NCBI GenBank assembly: GCA_001823545.1
Contig: MHUV01000006.1
Coordinates: 91,437 to 142,524, forward strand
DNA from: Candidatus Yonathbacteria bacterium RIFCSPLOWO2_01_FULL_43_27
GTDB taxonomy: Bacteria > Patescibacteriota > Minisyncoccia > Phycocordibacterales > UBA1550
Direction: 5' to 3'
Length of the DNA: 51,088 nucleotides
Part shown: piece after piece, positions 9,406 through 19,697 of the stretch
Position numbering within the stretch: the first letter of the stretch is position 1
Layout of the letters: each line of letters opens with the position of its first letter
The notes under the pieces: model-generated
The model's input: only the letters and a program-made list of their open reading frames with translations
Databases searched by the model: none
Told to the model about the DNA's origin: nothing
Made by a program: the position numbers and the translations under genes

Positions 9406-10563
9406 ATGACCATTCCACTCTCAACCAAAAAAACAAAAATTTTGTACGTTATTACCAAATCAAATTTTGGTGGCGCGCAAAAATATGTCTACGATCTCGC
9501 GCGAAGTCTTCCTCGTGATCAATTTGAGATCATGGTCGCACTGGGTGGTGAAGGCGTACTTGCGGAAAAACTTGCCGATGCGCACGTCCCTACGGTATAT
9601 ATCCCCTCGCTTCAACGTGACGTAAATCCTCTCAAAGATTTTACAACTCTCATCGCACTCTGGAAACTCTTTCGCAAGGAACGACCTGATGTCATACATT
9701 TAAACAGCGCAAAAGCAAGCGGCCTCGGCGCACTCGCGGGACGTCTTGTGTTAGTGAAAAAAATAGTTTTCACAGCGCACGGATGGGCATTCAACGAAGA
9801 CCGGTCACCGCTTTCACGATTCCTCATCACCATACTTTCATGGGTGACGGTACTTTCAGCACACAAAACAATCGCTGTCTCTGATGCCGTGAAAAATGAC
9901 ACTATTAAATGGCCTTTCGTAAAAGATAAAATTACCACGATCAGGAATGGGATATCTTCACCACAATTCACTACCTGCGATGATTCACGCTGTGACATAG
10001 CGAGCATCATCAATGTTGCCTTTCCTGACAACGCGTTCATTATCGGTACGGTTGCCGAACTTCACAAAAATAAAGGACTTACCTATACACTAAATGCTTT
10101 TGCACAACTAGCACCAAAAAATCCACATATTTTTTATGTTATTTTTGGTGAAGGAGAAGAGCGCGCAAATCTGCAAGCAATCATCAAGGAGCACGGTCTC
10201 GAACAGCGAGTATTCCTCTTGGGTTTTGTAAAAAATGCCGTGCAGTATATGCCGGGACTTGATTGTTTAATTCTTCCTTCGGTCAAAGAGGGTCTTCCAT
10301 ATGTTCTACTCGAAGCTGGGCTTGCTTATCGCCCCGTTATCGCGACCGCAGTAGGAGGAATTCCTGAAATTATTGAAGACACTCAAACAGGGCTCCTTGT
10401 GCCACCTAAAAACATCACTGCACTTGCCGGAGCCATTTTCTGGATGCTCTCAAACCCCGCAGAGCGTGCCGTTCTTGGAAAAAAACTTAATGAAAAAATA
10501 ACAAATTTTTTCACACTAGAACAAATGGTGGACAAAACGGTTGCGCTTTATCACAAGAAATAA
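9406..10563 (+). CDS. Glycosyltransferase family 4
   Basis: GGAQKYVYDLA N-terminus, IFGEGEERANL, PSVKEGLPYVLLEAG. Confidence 0.9.
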   Translation: MTIPLSTKKTKILYVITKSNFGGAQKYVYDLARSLPRDQFEIMVALGGEGVLAEKLADAHVPTVYIPSLQRDVNPLKDFTTLIALWKLFRKERPDVIHLNSAKASGLGALAGRLVLVKKIVFTAHGWAFNEDRSPLSRFLITILSWVTVLSAHKTIAVSDAVKNDTIKWPFVKDKITTIRNGISSPQFTTCDDSRCDIASIINVAFPDNAFIIGTVAELHKNKGLTYTLNAFAQLAPKNPHIFYVIFGEGEERANLQAIIKEHGLEQRVFLLGFVKNAVQYMPGLDCLILPSVKEGLPYVLLEAGLAYRPVIATAVGGIPEIIEDTQTGLLVPPKNITALAGAIFWMLSNPAERAVLGKKLNEKITNFFTLEQMVDKTVALYHKK

Positions 10564-10576
10564 TATACTATTTACC

Positions 10577-10837
10577 ATGCAAGGCATTGAATTTGAAACA
10601 GACAACGCTAGTTCCTCACCACAGAAAAATATACCTACTGAAAAAACATCTGCGATGGTAGAGCTGCTTCTGAAATTTGGCGTAAGAGACACCTCTACTG
10701 CAAACTATATTCTTTTAGGTACGGCGGGAATTCTTTTAGGAACTACTATTTTTATTTACGCAGGGTTGCTGGGAGAACAAAAAAAGGATATGGGCTTGGA
10801 CGCACGTGCAGTTTTAATAATGAAGGATAATCGTTAA
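10577..10837 (+). CDS. Small single-TM hypothetical protein
   Basis: ORF restarted at MQGIEF; TM segment YILLGTAGILLGTTIFIYAGLL. Confidence 0.6.
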   Translation: MQGIEFETDNASSSPQKNIPTEKTSAMVELLLKFGVRDTSTANYILLGTAGILLGTTIFIYAGLLGEQKKDMGLDARAVLIMKDNR

Positions 10838-10846
10838 TAAATTATC

Positions 10847-11395
10847 ATGTCAAAAAGAAATACAGCTGGGTTTACTATTATTGAACTTCTCATCGTTGCA
10901 GCTATCATCGGTTTGCTTTCCGCGGTAGTTCTTCAAAGTTTAAATACCGCACGCCAACGATCTCGTAACGCAACAAGGTTATCTCAAATTGACCAGATCA
11001 ATAAAGCAATGGAGCTTTCAGCAACAGGAGGGGCAAACAAATTGCCATACTCAGGTAATCAATGGAGTTGCTTAGGACTCAGTAGCGGTACATGTTGGGG
11101 TGGAATTGGTTGGTATATACCACTAAACACTGCGGTTAGTACGAATATTGCAGGTGGTGTTATCCCAAGAGATCCAAGTATCTCAACAGGAAGCCCTGGT
11201 GATTATTACGTGTATCACTCAAGTTATCCTGCGATTACTACAGGAAACTGCACCGCGACACTATGCCCTGCTGGAGCATACCTTTCATGGGTTGTAGAGA
11301 ATAGCACCAACTGTGGAAGAGGTAAGCACTGGCAAAACGTTTCTACGGGAAGTCAATGTGTTCTCCGTGTAGGAGATCAGGTTACTACTCTATAA
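10847..11395 (+). CDS. Type IV pilin-like (prepilin) protein
   Basis: Prepilin cleavage/methylation motif GFTIIELLIVAAIIGLLSAVV. Confidence 0.88.
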   Translation: MSKRNTAGFTIIELLIVAAIIGLLSAVVLQSLNTARQRSRNATRLSQIDQINKAMELSATGGANKLPYSGNQWSCLGLSSGTCWGGIGWYIPLNTAVSTNIAGGVIPRDPSISTGSPGDYYVYHSSYPAITTGNCTATLCPAGAYLSWVVENSTNCGRGKHWQNVSTGSQCVLRVGDQVTTL

Positions 11396-11423
11396 TTCTG
11401 ATTTCAATTCTCATAAACAATAA

Positions 11424-11450
11424 AGCGCACATCGTACGATGCGCGCTTTT
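11424..11450. terminator. Hairpin between convergent genes
   Basis: AAGCGCACATCGTACGATGCGCGCTTTT. Confidence 0.6.
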
Positions 11451-11485
11451 AGTATGAGTAGATGGTAATAGTGAATTACTACTTC

Positions 11486-12364
11486 CTATCCCCTTCTCTG
11501 AAATTTCTCCCACACTACCAAGAGCGGAGAAGCAATAAACACTGATGAGTAGGTACCGATGAAGATACCGATCCATAACACGAGTGAGAAATCTTTTGTC
11601 GATGTAGGACCAAAGAAAAAGAGCGTTGCAAGCACGAACATTACCGTCACTGAGGTGTTGATCGAACGACTAAATGTCTGCTCGAGGGATTTACCCACGG
11701 TTGTTGCAAAGTCACTTGAAAGCTTGTTCTTCAAGTTCTCACGAATACGGTCAAATACCACAATCGTATCGTGTACTGAGATACCCATAATAGAGAGGAG
11801 CGCCACCACAAAGAGGGTGTCAACTTCTTTCCCAAGCCATACAAAGACTCCTGCAGGCACGATAATGTCATGAAGAAGGGTGAGCGTCGTTACCATACCA
11901 TATTTCCAAGAAGAAACTGGCTCAGAGACACGACGAAATGCATAAGCGATGAAAAGCACGATTCCAAAAATAACTAAAATGATGGAAATCAACGCCTTTG
12001 AACGAAGTTCTTTACCGATAGTTGGTCCAATAGAATTAAAACGCTTTTCTTCTACCTGAAAACCTCCATTCAAAGAAAGGGTGCTCACTAACGTCTGATG
12101 CTCTGGTTCAGAAAGTGCTTTTGTCTTAATGATTACATCGCGCTCACCAGCAACCTGAATGCGTGCGTCGGGGAAACCAGCCGAATCAAGAGCGCTCTTG
12201 AGTACTTCACTATCAGGAAGTTTGTCGTATGCAACTTCAATAATAGAACCGCCTTTAAAATCAATACCAGTTGTAAAACCTTTGGTCACCATTACAAACA
12301 CTGAAATGGCAATCGTGATCGCAGAAATGATAAAGAAAATATTTCTATATTTAATGATAAACAT
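11486..12364 (-). CDS. secF: Protein translocase subunit SecF
   Basis: GIDFKGGSIIEV, GISVHDTIVVFDRIRENL, SINTSVTV. Confidence 0.93.
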   Translation of the reverse strand: MFIIKYRNIFFIISAITIAISVFVMVTKGFTTGIDFKGGSIIEVAYDKLPDSEVLKSALDSAGFPDARIQVAGERDVIIKTKALSEPEHQTLVSTLSLNGGFQVEEKRFNSIGPTIGKELRSKALISIILVIFGIVLFIAYAFRRVSEPVSSWKYGMVTTLTLLHDIIVPAGVFVWLGKEVDTLFVVALLSIMGISVHDTIVVFDRIRENLKNKLSSDFATTVGKSLEQTFSRSINTSVTVMFVLATLFFFGPTSTKDFSLVLWIGIFIGTYSSVFIASPLLVVWEKFQRRG

Positions 12365-12369
12365 AATAG

Positions 12370-13797
12370 TTATTTTAATTTAAGGAACCCACTACCGAAG
12401 AGTGCGCGGACAAGTGCACTGTGTCCCGAAAATGGGAGCGCAAAGAGGAGGACACGAGAAATCGTAATCGCTGAGAACATCGATACAATAACACCAAGTC
12501 CGAACGTAAGCGCGAAGCCCTTAATCAAGCTCGTACCAAACCAAAAGAGAATGAGTGAGGTAATAATACTTGAGATATTCGAGTCACGAATAGAGGTCCA
12601 CGCGCGTGCAAATCCTTCGCGCACCGCATCGTGAACACTGTGTCCCTTGCGAAGTTCTTCCTTGGTGCGTTCAAAGATAAGAATGTTCGCATCCACCGCC
12701 ATACCGATAGAAAGAATGAACCCTGCGATACCGGCTGCGGTCAGCGTAATACCAAAGAGTTTAAAAAGTATCAACATAATAACCGTATAAATAGCGAGCG
12801 CAACCGCAGCAACGACTCCCGGTAAACGGTACCAGAGGATAAGGAACCCTGCCACTACGACCAACCCCCAGATACCAGCCCATACGCCTGCATTAAGTGC
12901 TTTTGCACCAAGAGGAGCACTGATGGTTTGTGTCGAGAGAAGCTCAAGCTTGTCTACTGGAAGTGCGCCAGAGTTCAAGCGTCCTACGAGCGTTTTTGCT
13001 TCTGCGGCAGTAAATTTGCCCGTAATTTGCGCTTTACCTCCTGTGATTTCCTCACGAACTACTGGTGCAGAAATTGGTTCAGTGTTCCCTAGGTCGCGAT
13101 CAAGGAAAATAGCAATCGTTTTATTTACATTTTCTTTAGTAAGTTTTGCAAAGAGTTCAGCACCCTGCTTGTTGAATACAAGGGAAACGATCGGTTCACG
13201 GGTCGTTGGGTCGAACTCGAGCGTTGCGCGTTCAAGGAAACGGCCTGAAAGTTCAGTTGATGCGTATGGTCCTGCGACAAGTTCTGGTGGTACGACGAGT
13301 GGCTTCCCTGCTTCTTGATCTGCATTAAATTTCTCGAGTGCTTTATTGTAGGCCTCGATTTCCTTTGCGGAACGCTCGGTCATAAATTCAAGCTTTGGCG
13401 TCTGGCCAATCATTTCAACGGCTCTCTTTACGTCGGTAATACCGGGGAGCTCTACAATGAGACGCTCCTCAACAGCGCCCGCAACGCCACCTTTTTCTTC
13501 AATCTGCACAATTGGTTCCGCAACACCAAAGAGGTTGATGCGACGTTCTACGACATCACGCAATGAATCCATTGCATTTTTCACCTCTGCTGGTTTTATT
13601 GAAGAAACATCTGCTTGATACACAAGCTGTACACCTCCCGATAGGTCAAGACCGAGCTTAAACGGAAATTTTTCTGCGGTTGTTTGACCGTACACTGTTT
13701 TACCTTCGTTTAATGAAGGAATAGATGCGTAAATAAAATATGCTAACCCTGCGCCAATAATAAGAAAGGCAAGTGCCAAAATTCGTGTTTTCCACAT
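12370..13797 (-). CDS. secD: Protein translocase subunit SecD
   Basis: LGLDLSGGVQLVYQ, GMAVDANILIFERTKEE; start trimmed to MWKTRIL. Confidence 0.92.
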   Translation of the reverse strand: MWKTRILALAFLIIGAGLAYFIYASIPSLNEGKTVYGQTTAEKFPFKLGLDLSGGVQLVYQADVSSIKPAEVKNAMDSLRDVVERRINLFGVAEPIVQIEEKGGVAGAVEERLIVELPGITDVKRAVEMIGQTPKLEFMTERSAKEIEAYNKALEKFNADQEAGKPLVVPPELVAGPYASTELSGRFLERATLEFDPTTREPIVSLVFNKQGAELFAKLTKENVNKTIAIFLDRDLGNTEPISAPVVREEITGGKAQITGKFTAAEAKTLVGRLNSGALPVDKLELLSTQTISAPLGAKALNAGVWAGIWGLVVVAGFLILWYRLPGVVAAVALAIYTVIMLILFKLFGITLTAAGIAGFILSIGMAVDANILIFERTKEELRKGHSVHDAVREGFARAWTSIRDSNISSIITSLILFWFGTSLIKGFALTFGLGVIVSMFSAITISRVLLFALPFSGHSALVRALFGSGFLKLK

Positions 13798-14065
13798 AAT
13801 GAGATTACTATACCCATTTTCAAAGGTTTTGCAAGATAAAGAGCCATTATTTCGTTCTCTGTACACACGAAAATATCAGAATTTAGCGCTCTTTACTTTT
13901 TTCTCCTTTTACGGTATGTTACTCATATTAATAGCAAGCATAGTTTTTGGTAATCCCGCGCAGATCCTGATACGCCCGACATGCACGGACCCAAATTCTA
14001 TTGTACCGCTTGCAGGTCTACACATTTTTATGTGCGGGCTGGTAAGCGGATTTTTTTGTATAATT

Positions 14066-15160
14066 ATGACTGATAAAGAAAAACAAATTGAAGTTCCTGT
14101 GTCGTTTATGGCAACACTCTTAGAGAGCGTTCAGAACCCACCAGAGGTTGATGCGCTCGTCGAGGGGCCTGTTCTTGGTATTGCGAAATCATCTGTCTAT
14201 ATTGATCTTGGACCTTTTGGTACGGGTATCATTTACGGTGCAGAGTTCATCAACGCACGCGACGTTATCAAGAAACTCAATGTAGGTGACGTAGTTACCG
14301 CAAAGGTAGTCGATATGAACAACGAGGAGGGTTATATCGAACTCTCTCTCAAAGAGGCACGTCAGGCGCTCATTTGGACCGAAGCAGAAGAGGCAATCAA
14401 AATCAAAAAGATTCTTGATCTTCCTATTAAAGACGCAAACAAAGGTGGTCTTATTGTGGAATGGCAAGGTATTCAGGGCTTTCTCCCTGCATCACAGCTC
14501 AAGAGTGAGCACTACCCACGTATTGAAAACGGGGATAAAGACAAAATCATGGGTGAGCTCAAAAAGCTCATTGGTAAACGTCTTGCAGTAATCATTATTT
14601 CCGCATCTCCAAAAGAAGGCAAGCTTATCTTCTCTGAGAAGGAACAAGGTGGTACCCGCGAGAAGCGCGAGATTACCGGCAAATACTCCATCGGCGACGA
14701 GCTCGACGGTACGGTATCTGGACTCGTTGATTTTGGTATCTTTGTAAAACTTGAAGACGGTATCGAAGGACTCGTACACATTTCAGAAATCGGCTGGGGC
14801 CTCGTTGACGATCCTCGCAAGCTTTTCAAAATCAATGAAAAGGTACGCGTGAAGGTAATCGAAGTTAAGGACGGCAAAATTTCACTCTCTATCAAGGCAC
14901 TCAAAGATAATCCTTGGAAAGATGCTGAAAAGCGTTACAAGAAGGGCGACAAGGTAACGGGCGTCGTCATTAAGTTCAACGCCTACGGCGCACTCGTTTC
15001 ACTCGAAGAAGGAGTTGCAGGTCTTGTACACCTTTCAGAATTTGGCACCGAGGAAAATCTCAAAAAGACTGTTGAATTGGGAAAGACGTACTCTTTCACC
15101 ATCACCTTCTTTGACGCAAAGGAGCAGAAGATGACTCTCTCGTACGGAAACGGAAAATAA
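14066..15160 (+). CDS. rpsA: 30S ribosomal protein S1-like (multiple S1 RNA-binding domains)
   Basis: Repeated S1 domains (GDELDGTVSGLVDFGIFVKLEDGIEGLVHISE); start set at MTDKEK. Confidence 0.85.
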   Translation: MTDKEKQIEVPVSFMATLLESVQNPPEVDALVEGPVLGIAKSSVYIDLGPFGTGIIYGAEFINARDVIKKLNVGDVVTAKVVDMNNEEGYIELSLKEARQALIWTEAEEAIKIKKILDLPIKDANKGGLIVEWQGIQGFLPASQLKSEHYPRIENGDKDKIMGELKKLIGKRLAVIIISASPKEGKLIFSEKEQGGTREKREITGKYSIGDELDGTVSGLVDFGIFVKLEDGIEGLVHISEIGWGLVDDPRKLFKINEKVRVKVIEVKDGKISLSIKALKDNPWKDAEKRYKKGDKVTGVVIKFNAYGALVSLEEGVAGLVHLSEFGTEENLKKTVELGKTYSFTITFFDAKEQKMTLSYGNGK

Positions 15161-15184
15161 AAATAATAATCGTTCGTAATAAAA

Positions 15185-15212
15185 AACAGCACTCATGAAG
15201 TGCTGTTTTTTA
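15185..15212 (+). terminator. Intrinsic terminator
   Basis: AACAGCACTCATGAAGTGCTGTTTTTT. Confidence 0.8.
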
Positions 15213-15303
15213 GTGGTAAAAAATACAAAAGAAAAAGGGGTTGCCGTACACGGCAACCCCTCGGCAAACAAATAAATTACGTTATACAATTATTTAAACA
15301 TAA

Positions 15304-15966
15304 TTACATCAACAAAGGCGAGTCCGCCTTAAATTCGCTCCCGAGTGTGACGATGTCACAACTCTTTCTGCAGTGAAAGATGATCTTTCTGTTCCCATCC
15401 GTCAGAGCAACAACCGGAAGGGTGTCACCCGAAGGACCAAATGAGGTGTTTTTTCGTCCACCCCACCACCAGCGTGGCTCATGCTTTACGATTTTATCGA
15501 GGAACAACTTCTCCTTGATAAGAAGTTCCGAAAGAACCACAAAAAGACCAGATGCTTTTTTGCCTTCAGACCGATAGAGATTGACGTACGTGATCGTACT
15601 TATTTCACTCGCAATCTCAACAACCACGACACGTGCAGGCAACCGAACTGCCTCAGAAAAAGACATAGTCTTTGAACCAGCACGGTTCCATTTTGGTAAT
15701 AGGCGCTTACCTGCTGAGGAATCCTGAGACAACCGCGCAGCTCTGAGTGTTTCTTCTCGATGATCATTGATGAAAAGTTTACGATCATCATCTGTTCTCT
15801 TGTCTCTCGGCTTGTACTCCTCGTACACAGTGAAGCGTACGTAGTCGCGAGATGGTGCCCCTTCTTTATAACGGGACCCGTGAATCTTAGAACTCGAAAG
15901 AGGAACAATAACTTCTGCGACCTCTTGTGTACACAGTTCCTTTCTTTCAAACTTCCCGCTCGGCAT
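15304..15966 (-). CDS. Hypothetical protein, 220 aa
   Basis: Good SD (AAGGAGATG) upstream of ATG; no family recognised. Confidence 0.65.
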   Translation of the reverse strand: MPSGKFERKELCTQEVAEVIVPLSSSKIHGSRYKEGAPSRDYVRFTVYEEYKPRDKRTDDDRKLFINDHREETLRAARLSQDSSAGKRLLPKWNRAGSKTMSFSEAVRLPARVVVVEIASEISTITYVNLYRSEGKKASGLFVVLSELLIKEKLFLDKIVKHEPRWWWGGRKNTSFGPSGDTLPVVALTDGNRKIIFHCRKSCDIVTLGSEFKADSPLLM

Positions 15967-16050
15967 TCAGCATCTCCTTTGTAAATGTATTTGTACTACC
16001 TATATACATTATAGCAGATTTTTAACAAAATAGCAAGGACTGTGGCGCCC

Positions 16051-16641
16051 TTAATTCACCTCACCCATTGCCTTGATGCGTCCTTCTGAAAGGATCGTGT
16101 CGAGCACCGCAACAACTTTTTTTGCGGTCTTTTTCAGTTCTTCTTGTTCTGGTTTTTTGAATGGTCCCACAATAAAATCAAGGATGGCATTCTCACCTTT
16201 TGGTTTGCGTGGTTTGCCACTTGGTGTTGCGGGACAAATACCGACACGCACGCGCACAAATGCTGGTGTCTTGAGTGCTTTAATAATAGATTCAACCCCC
16301 TTGTGTCCACCCGAGCTACGATTAAAGGAAATCTTTATAGCACCGAGCGGTAAATCAAGATCGTCGTAGATGACAATCGTGCGTTCTGCGTCCTTTGCGT
16401 TTTTCACAAGTGGCACCACACTCTTGCCTGACACATTCATGAAATTATCAGGCGCAAGAAGAACCAGCTTGTCTTTCTTCCACGCTCCTTTTGAAACGAG
16501 TGCTTTAAGAGTTTTGTCTTTCTCCCATTCAGGAAAATCGTTTTTTTTGCGGAACTCCTCGAGCATGATGCGCCCGACATTATGTCGCGTTTCCACATAT
16601 TCTTCACCAGGATTTCCGAGTCCTACTATGAGATACTGCAT
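16051..16641 (-). CDS. pth: Peptidyl-tRNA hydrolase
   Basis: YLIVGLGNPGEEYVETRHNVG, DDLDLPLG, GGHKGVESI. Confidence 0.95.
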   Translation of the reverse strand: MQYLIVGLGNPGEEYVETRHNVGRIMLEEFRKKNDFPEWEKDKTLKALVSKGAWKKDKLVLLAPDNFMNVSGKSVVPLVKNAKDAERTIVIYDDLDLPLGAIKISFNRSSGGHKGVESIIKALKTPAFVRVRVGICPATPSGKPRKPKGENAILDFIVGPFKKPEQEELKKTAKKVVAVLDTILSEGRIKAMGEVN

Positions 16642-16773
16642 AATATATGTAGTGTAACAGAAATAATTATTGCCTCAAAACAAATAGTGTATTGCGTTTA
16701 TGTTTAATATTATACCACACATTTGACCTTTCCAGCAAGTCCTTTTGTGGTCTATGATAAGGGTGAATTATTT

Positions 16774-17394
16774 ATGGACGAAAACATCACCAACCAACCA
16801 ACAGAGCAAGGAACGGAACCGGCAGAACCCACAGAAAAACGTCATTCGTTCGGACGAGAAATCTGGGAAACAATTCGCTTTATTATTATTGCGCTTCTCA
16901 TTGTTCTTCCTATCCGACTCTTTATCGCACAGCCTTTTATTGTGTCGGGGGCATCGATGGATCCAACGTTTGAGAACGGACAGTATCTTATTGTGGATGA
17001 AATTTCATATCGCTTGAGCGAGCCTGCGCGTGGCGATGTGGTGATTTTCAAATACCCTAAAAATCCTAAACAGTATTTCATCAAACGCGTCATTGGACTT
17101 CCCGGAGAAACGGTAACAACTAACGCCGAAGGACATATTGTAATCAAGAACACCGAGCAAGGAACAGAGCTCGCTCTTGAAGAACCGTACATCTCTAACC
17201 CTATCAAGAGTGGTCCGTTTAATCGCACCCTCGGCGCAGATGAATATTTTATGATGGGTGACAACCGCACCGGCAGTTTTGATTCACGTATGTGGGGACC
17301 AGTTAAACGCGACCTCGTTATTGGACGCGCGCTCGTTCGTCTTTACCCTTTCACGACGATAAGTTTGCTTCCGGGAGAACATACCTACAAATAG
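16774..17394 (+). CDS. lepB: Signal peptidase I
   Basis: SGASMDPTF (catalytic Ser), GDVVIFKYP..YFIKRVIGLPGE, MGDNR. Confidence 0.93.
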   Translation: MDENITNQPTEQGTEPAEPTEKRHSFGREIWETIRFIIIALLIVLPIRLFIAQPFIVSGASMDPTFENGQYLIVDEISYRLSEPARGDVVIFKYPKNPKQYFIKRVIGLPGETVTTNAEGHIVIKNTEQGTELALEEPYISNPIKSGPFNRTLGADEYFMMGDNRTGSFDSRMWGPVKRDLVIGRALVRLYPFTTISLLPGEHTYK

Positions 17395-17410
17395 CATTTA
17401 TAATAAATCT

Positions 17411-18733
17411 ATGACGCAAGAAAAAGCAAAGAAAACCAGAATGGAAGATATCGCAAGCCCAAAAGGTATGCGTGATATTTTAGATAAAGAGTACTACGCG
17501 TTTCAGGGTTTTTTCGAAAAAGCATCAGAGGTCGCTATTTACTATGGCTTTCGCCCTATCGAAACACCTATTCTCGAGCGCGAAACCGTCTTCACGTCGT
17601 CACTTGGTGTCGGCACCGATATTCGCGACAAAGAAATGTACTCGCTTAAGACGAAAGGAGGCGACCATCTCGCAATGCGCCCCGAAGGAACCGCTGCGGT
17701 AATGCGCGCGTACCTTGAACACGGTATGCACACCCTTCCCCAGCCGGTAATGCTCTACTACTACGGTCCTTTTTTCCGTCACGAAAATCCTCAGCGTGGA
17801 CGCTTGCGCGAGCTTCGCCAGTTCGGACTAGAAATTCTTGGTACGCAAAAAAGTATTGCGGACGCACTCATCATTCGTAGCATGACGCTCATCCTCGAGG
17901 AAGCAGGTTTTAAAAATATTTCTATTGAGATTAACAGTATCGGTGACAAAGAATGTCGTAGCGGGTATATTCGTGAACTCACTTCGTATTACAAAAAACA
18001 CCTTTCAGAAATTTGTGCACACTGCAAAGAACGCGCAAAGACAAACCCCCTTCGCCTTCTCGATTGTAAAGATGCGAAATGCCAAGGTCCAAAAGCAAAT
18101 GCACCAACCCCGCTCGACTCTCTTTGCAACGACTGTCGTCACCACTTCAAAGAAGTCATAGAGTATCTCGAGGAGATGAGTATTCCCTATCGTATCAACG
18201 GCAACCTCGTGCGTGGCCTTGATTACTACACACGCACCGTATTTGAAATAATGGACAACACGGTAAATGAACGTGGAGAGATTGAACCGCTTGCGATTGC
18301 TTCCGGTGGACGCTACGACCTTCTTGCACGCTCTCTCGGTTCAAAAAAGGATGTACCAGCTGTTGGCGGCGGTATCGGTGTTGACCGCGTTATTATGTCA
18401 CCTTCACACAAGATGATTGATCCTCGTATCATCAAGAAACCAAAAATCTATTTCATTCAACTTGGCGCAGACGCAAAAATGAAAAGTCTTGGTATTATCG
18501 AAATACTCCGCAAGGCACGCGTCCCTATCGCGCAGTCACTTTCCAAGGACGGCCTCGGCCAGCAACTCGCACAGGCTGAGAGAAGTGGTGCTCCTTTTGC
18601 GATCATTTTTGGGCAAAAGGAAGCAATGGAAAATACCGTTATTGTACGCAATATGGAAACGCGTTCACAAGAGATCGTAAAGTTGGAAACGCTCCCTGAT
18701 TTTGTAAAACACCTTAAAGAAGAATTGCGATAA
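17411..18733 (+). CDS. hisS: Histidyl-tRNA synthetase
   Basis: PKGMRDIL, MRPEGTA, YYYGPFFRHENPQRGRLREL, RGLDYYTRTVFE. Confidence 0.95.
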   Translation: MTQEKAKKTRMEDIASPKGMRDILDKEYYAFQGFFEKASEVAIYYGFRPIETPILERETVFTSSLGVGTDIRDKEMYSLKTKGGDHLAMRPEGTAAVMRAYLEHGMHTLPQPVMLYYYGPFFRHENPQRGRLRELRQFGLEILGTQKSIADALIIRSMTLILEEAGFKNISIEINSIGDKECRSGYIRELTSYYKKHLSEICAHCKERAKTNPLRLLDCKDAKCQGPKANAPTPLDSLCNDCRHHFKEVIEYLEEMSIPYRINGNLVRGLDYYTRTVFEIMDNTVNERGEIEPLAIASGGRYDLLARSLGSKKDVPAVGGGIGVDRVIMSPSHKMIDPRIIKKPKIYFIQLGADAKMKSLGIIEILRKARVPIAQSLSKDGLGQQLAQAERSGAPFAIIFGQKEAMENTVIVRNMETRSQEIVKLETLPDFVKHLKEELR

Positions 18734-18828
18734 TGCACGAAATTGCACCGGTACAAAAAATTGCAATAATACAATGAATCGAAACAGCGCAGGAGTAAAA
18801 ATCCTGCGTGTTATAATACTCCTGTCAG

Positions 18829-18868
18829 TGACGGCCTATTTGGTACTATAGTACCAAATAGGCCGTCA
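18829..18868. repeat. Perfect 40-bp palindrome
   Basis: TGACGGCCTATTTGGTACTA + exact reverse complement TAGTACCAAATAGGCCGTCA, no spacer. Confidence 0.95.
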
Positions 18869-19015
18869 TACGGGAACGGTTATTATTTTTGACCTGTAAT
18901 TGATTTTAAACCTTTTGCAGATTAACAGAATCATCCTTGTTAGTTATCCACCACTCTAATTGTTGAAGAAACACGGCCTGTTGCATCAAAAATAACTTTG
19001 TGGTAGAGTAGCCAA

Positions 19016-19267
19016 ATGTCAATCGTAACAGCAGAAGTCAAGAAAAATAACAACGAAAGCGCAATCAGTCTCATTCGTCGCTTCACCAAGCGTGTTCAGG
19101 GCGCAGGGACCATTCGTCGTGTTCGCTCCCTTCGTTGGGCACAGCGTTCTCCATCAAAATACAAGATGAAGAAGAGCGCACTCGTAAAAATTTCTCGTCG
19201 CAAAGAGTATGAACTCTTGAAGAAGATGGGAAAACTTCCTGAACCAAAAGGTAAAGGTAGACGTTAA
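19016..19267 (+). CDS. rpsU: 30S ribosomal protein S21
   Basis: Small basic bS21-like protein (SLIRRFTKRVQGAGTIRRVRSLRW). Confidence 0.75.
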   Translation: MSIVTAEVKKNNNESAISLIRRFTKRVQGAGTIRRVRSLRWAQRSPSKYKMKKSALVKISRRKEYELLKKMGKLPEPKGKGRR

Positions 19268-19279
19268 TTACAGGATCCT

Positions 19280-19657
19280 ATGTCTCTCACGATCACCAAT
19301 CTCACCAAAGGCAAGCTTCCCCGCTTGCCTTTTGTTAAAATAGTCGATGCAGTTCTCGGAAAGGAGTACGACTGTTCGCTCGTTATTGTCAGTCCGCGCA
19401 CCTCACGAAAACTTAATCTTGAACATCGAGGAAAAGACAATTCGACCAACATTCTTTCATTTCCGCTCGATAAAACATCTGGGGAAATCTTTCTCGATCT
19501 CGCACAAGCACGCAAAGAATGTGCGCAATTTGAACGCTCGTATCAAAATTTTGTGGGCTTTCTTTTCATTCACGGACTTTTCCATTTGAAAGGTTACGAT
19601 CATAGTAGTACAATGGAGAGACAAGAGAAAAAAATTCGCGCATTGTTCAAGATATAG
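19280..19657 (+). CDS. ybeY: Endoribonuclease YbeY
   Basis: Zn-binding motif HGLFHLKGYDH; NILSFPLD. Confidence 0.9.
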   Translation: MSLTITNLTKGKLPRLPFVKIVDAVLGKEYDCSLVIVSPRTSRKLNLEHRGKDNSTNILSFPLDKTSGEIFLDLAQARKECAQFERSYQNFVGFLFIHGLFHLKGYDHSSTMERQEKKIRALFKI

Positions 19658-19697
19658 TAAAGAACAAAGGTGAAGTTTTTTCCTTTTACTATTTACT

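Noticed and set aside
13799-14065. Hydrophobic N-terminal extension of the S1 protein ORF
   Set aside because: The region overlaps the secD promoter side and is AT-rich; the conserved S1 protein begins at MTDKEK (14066).
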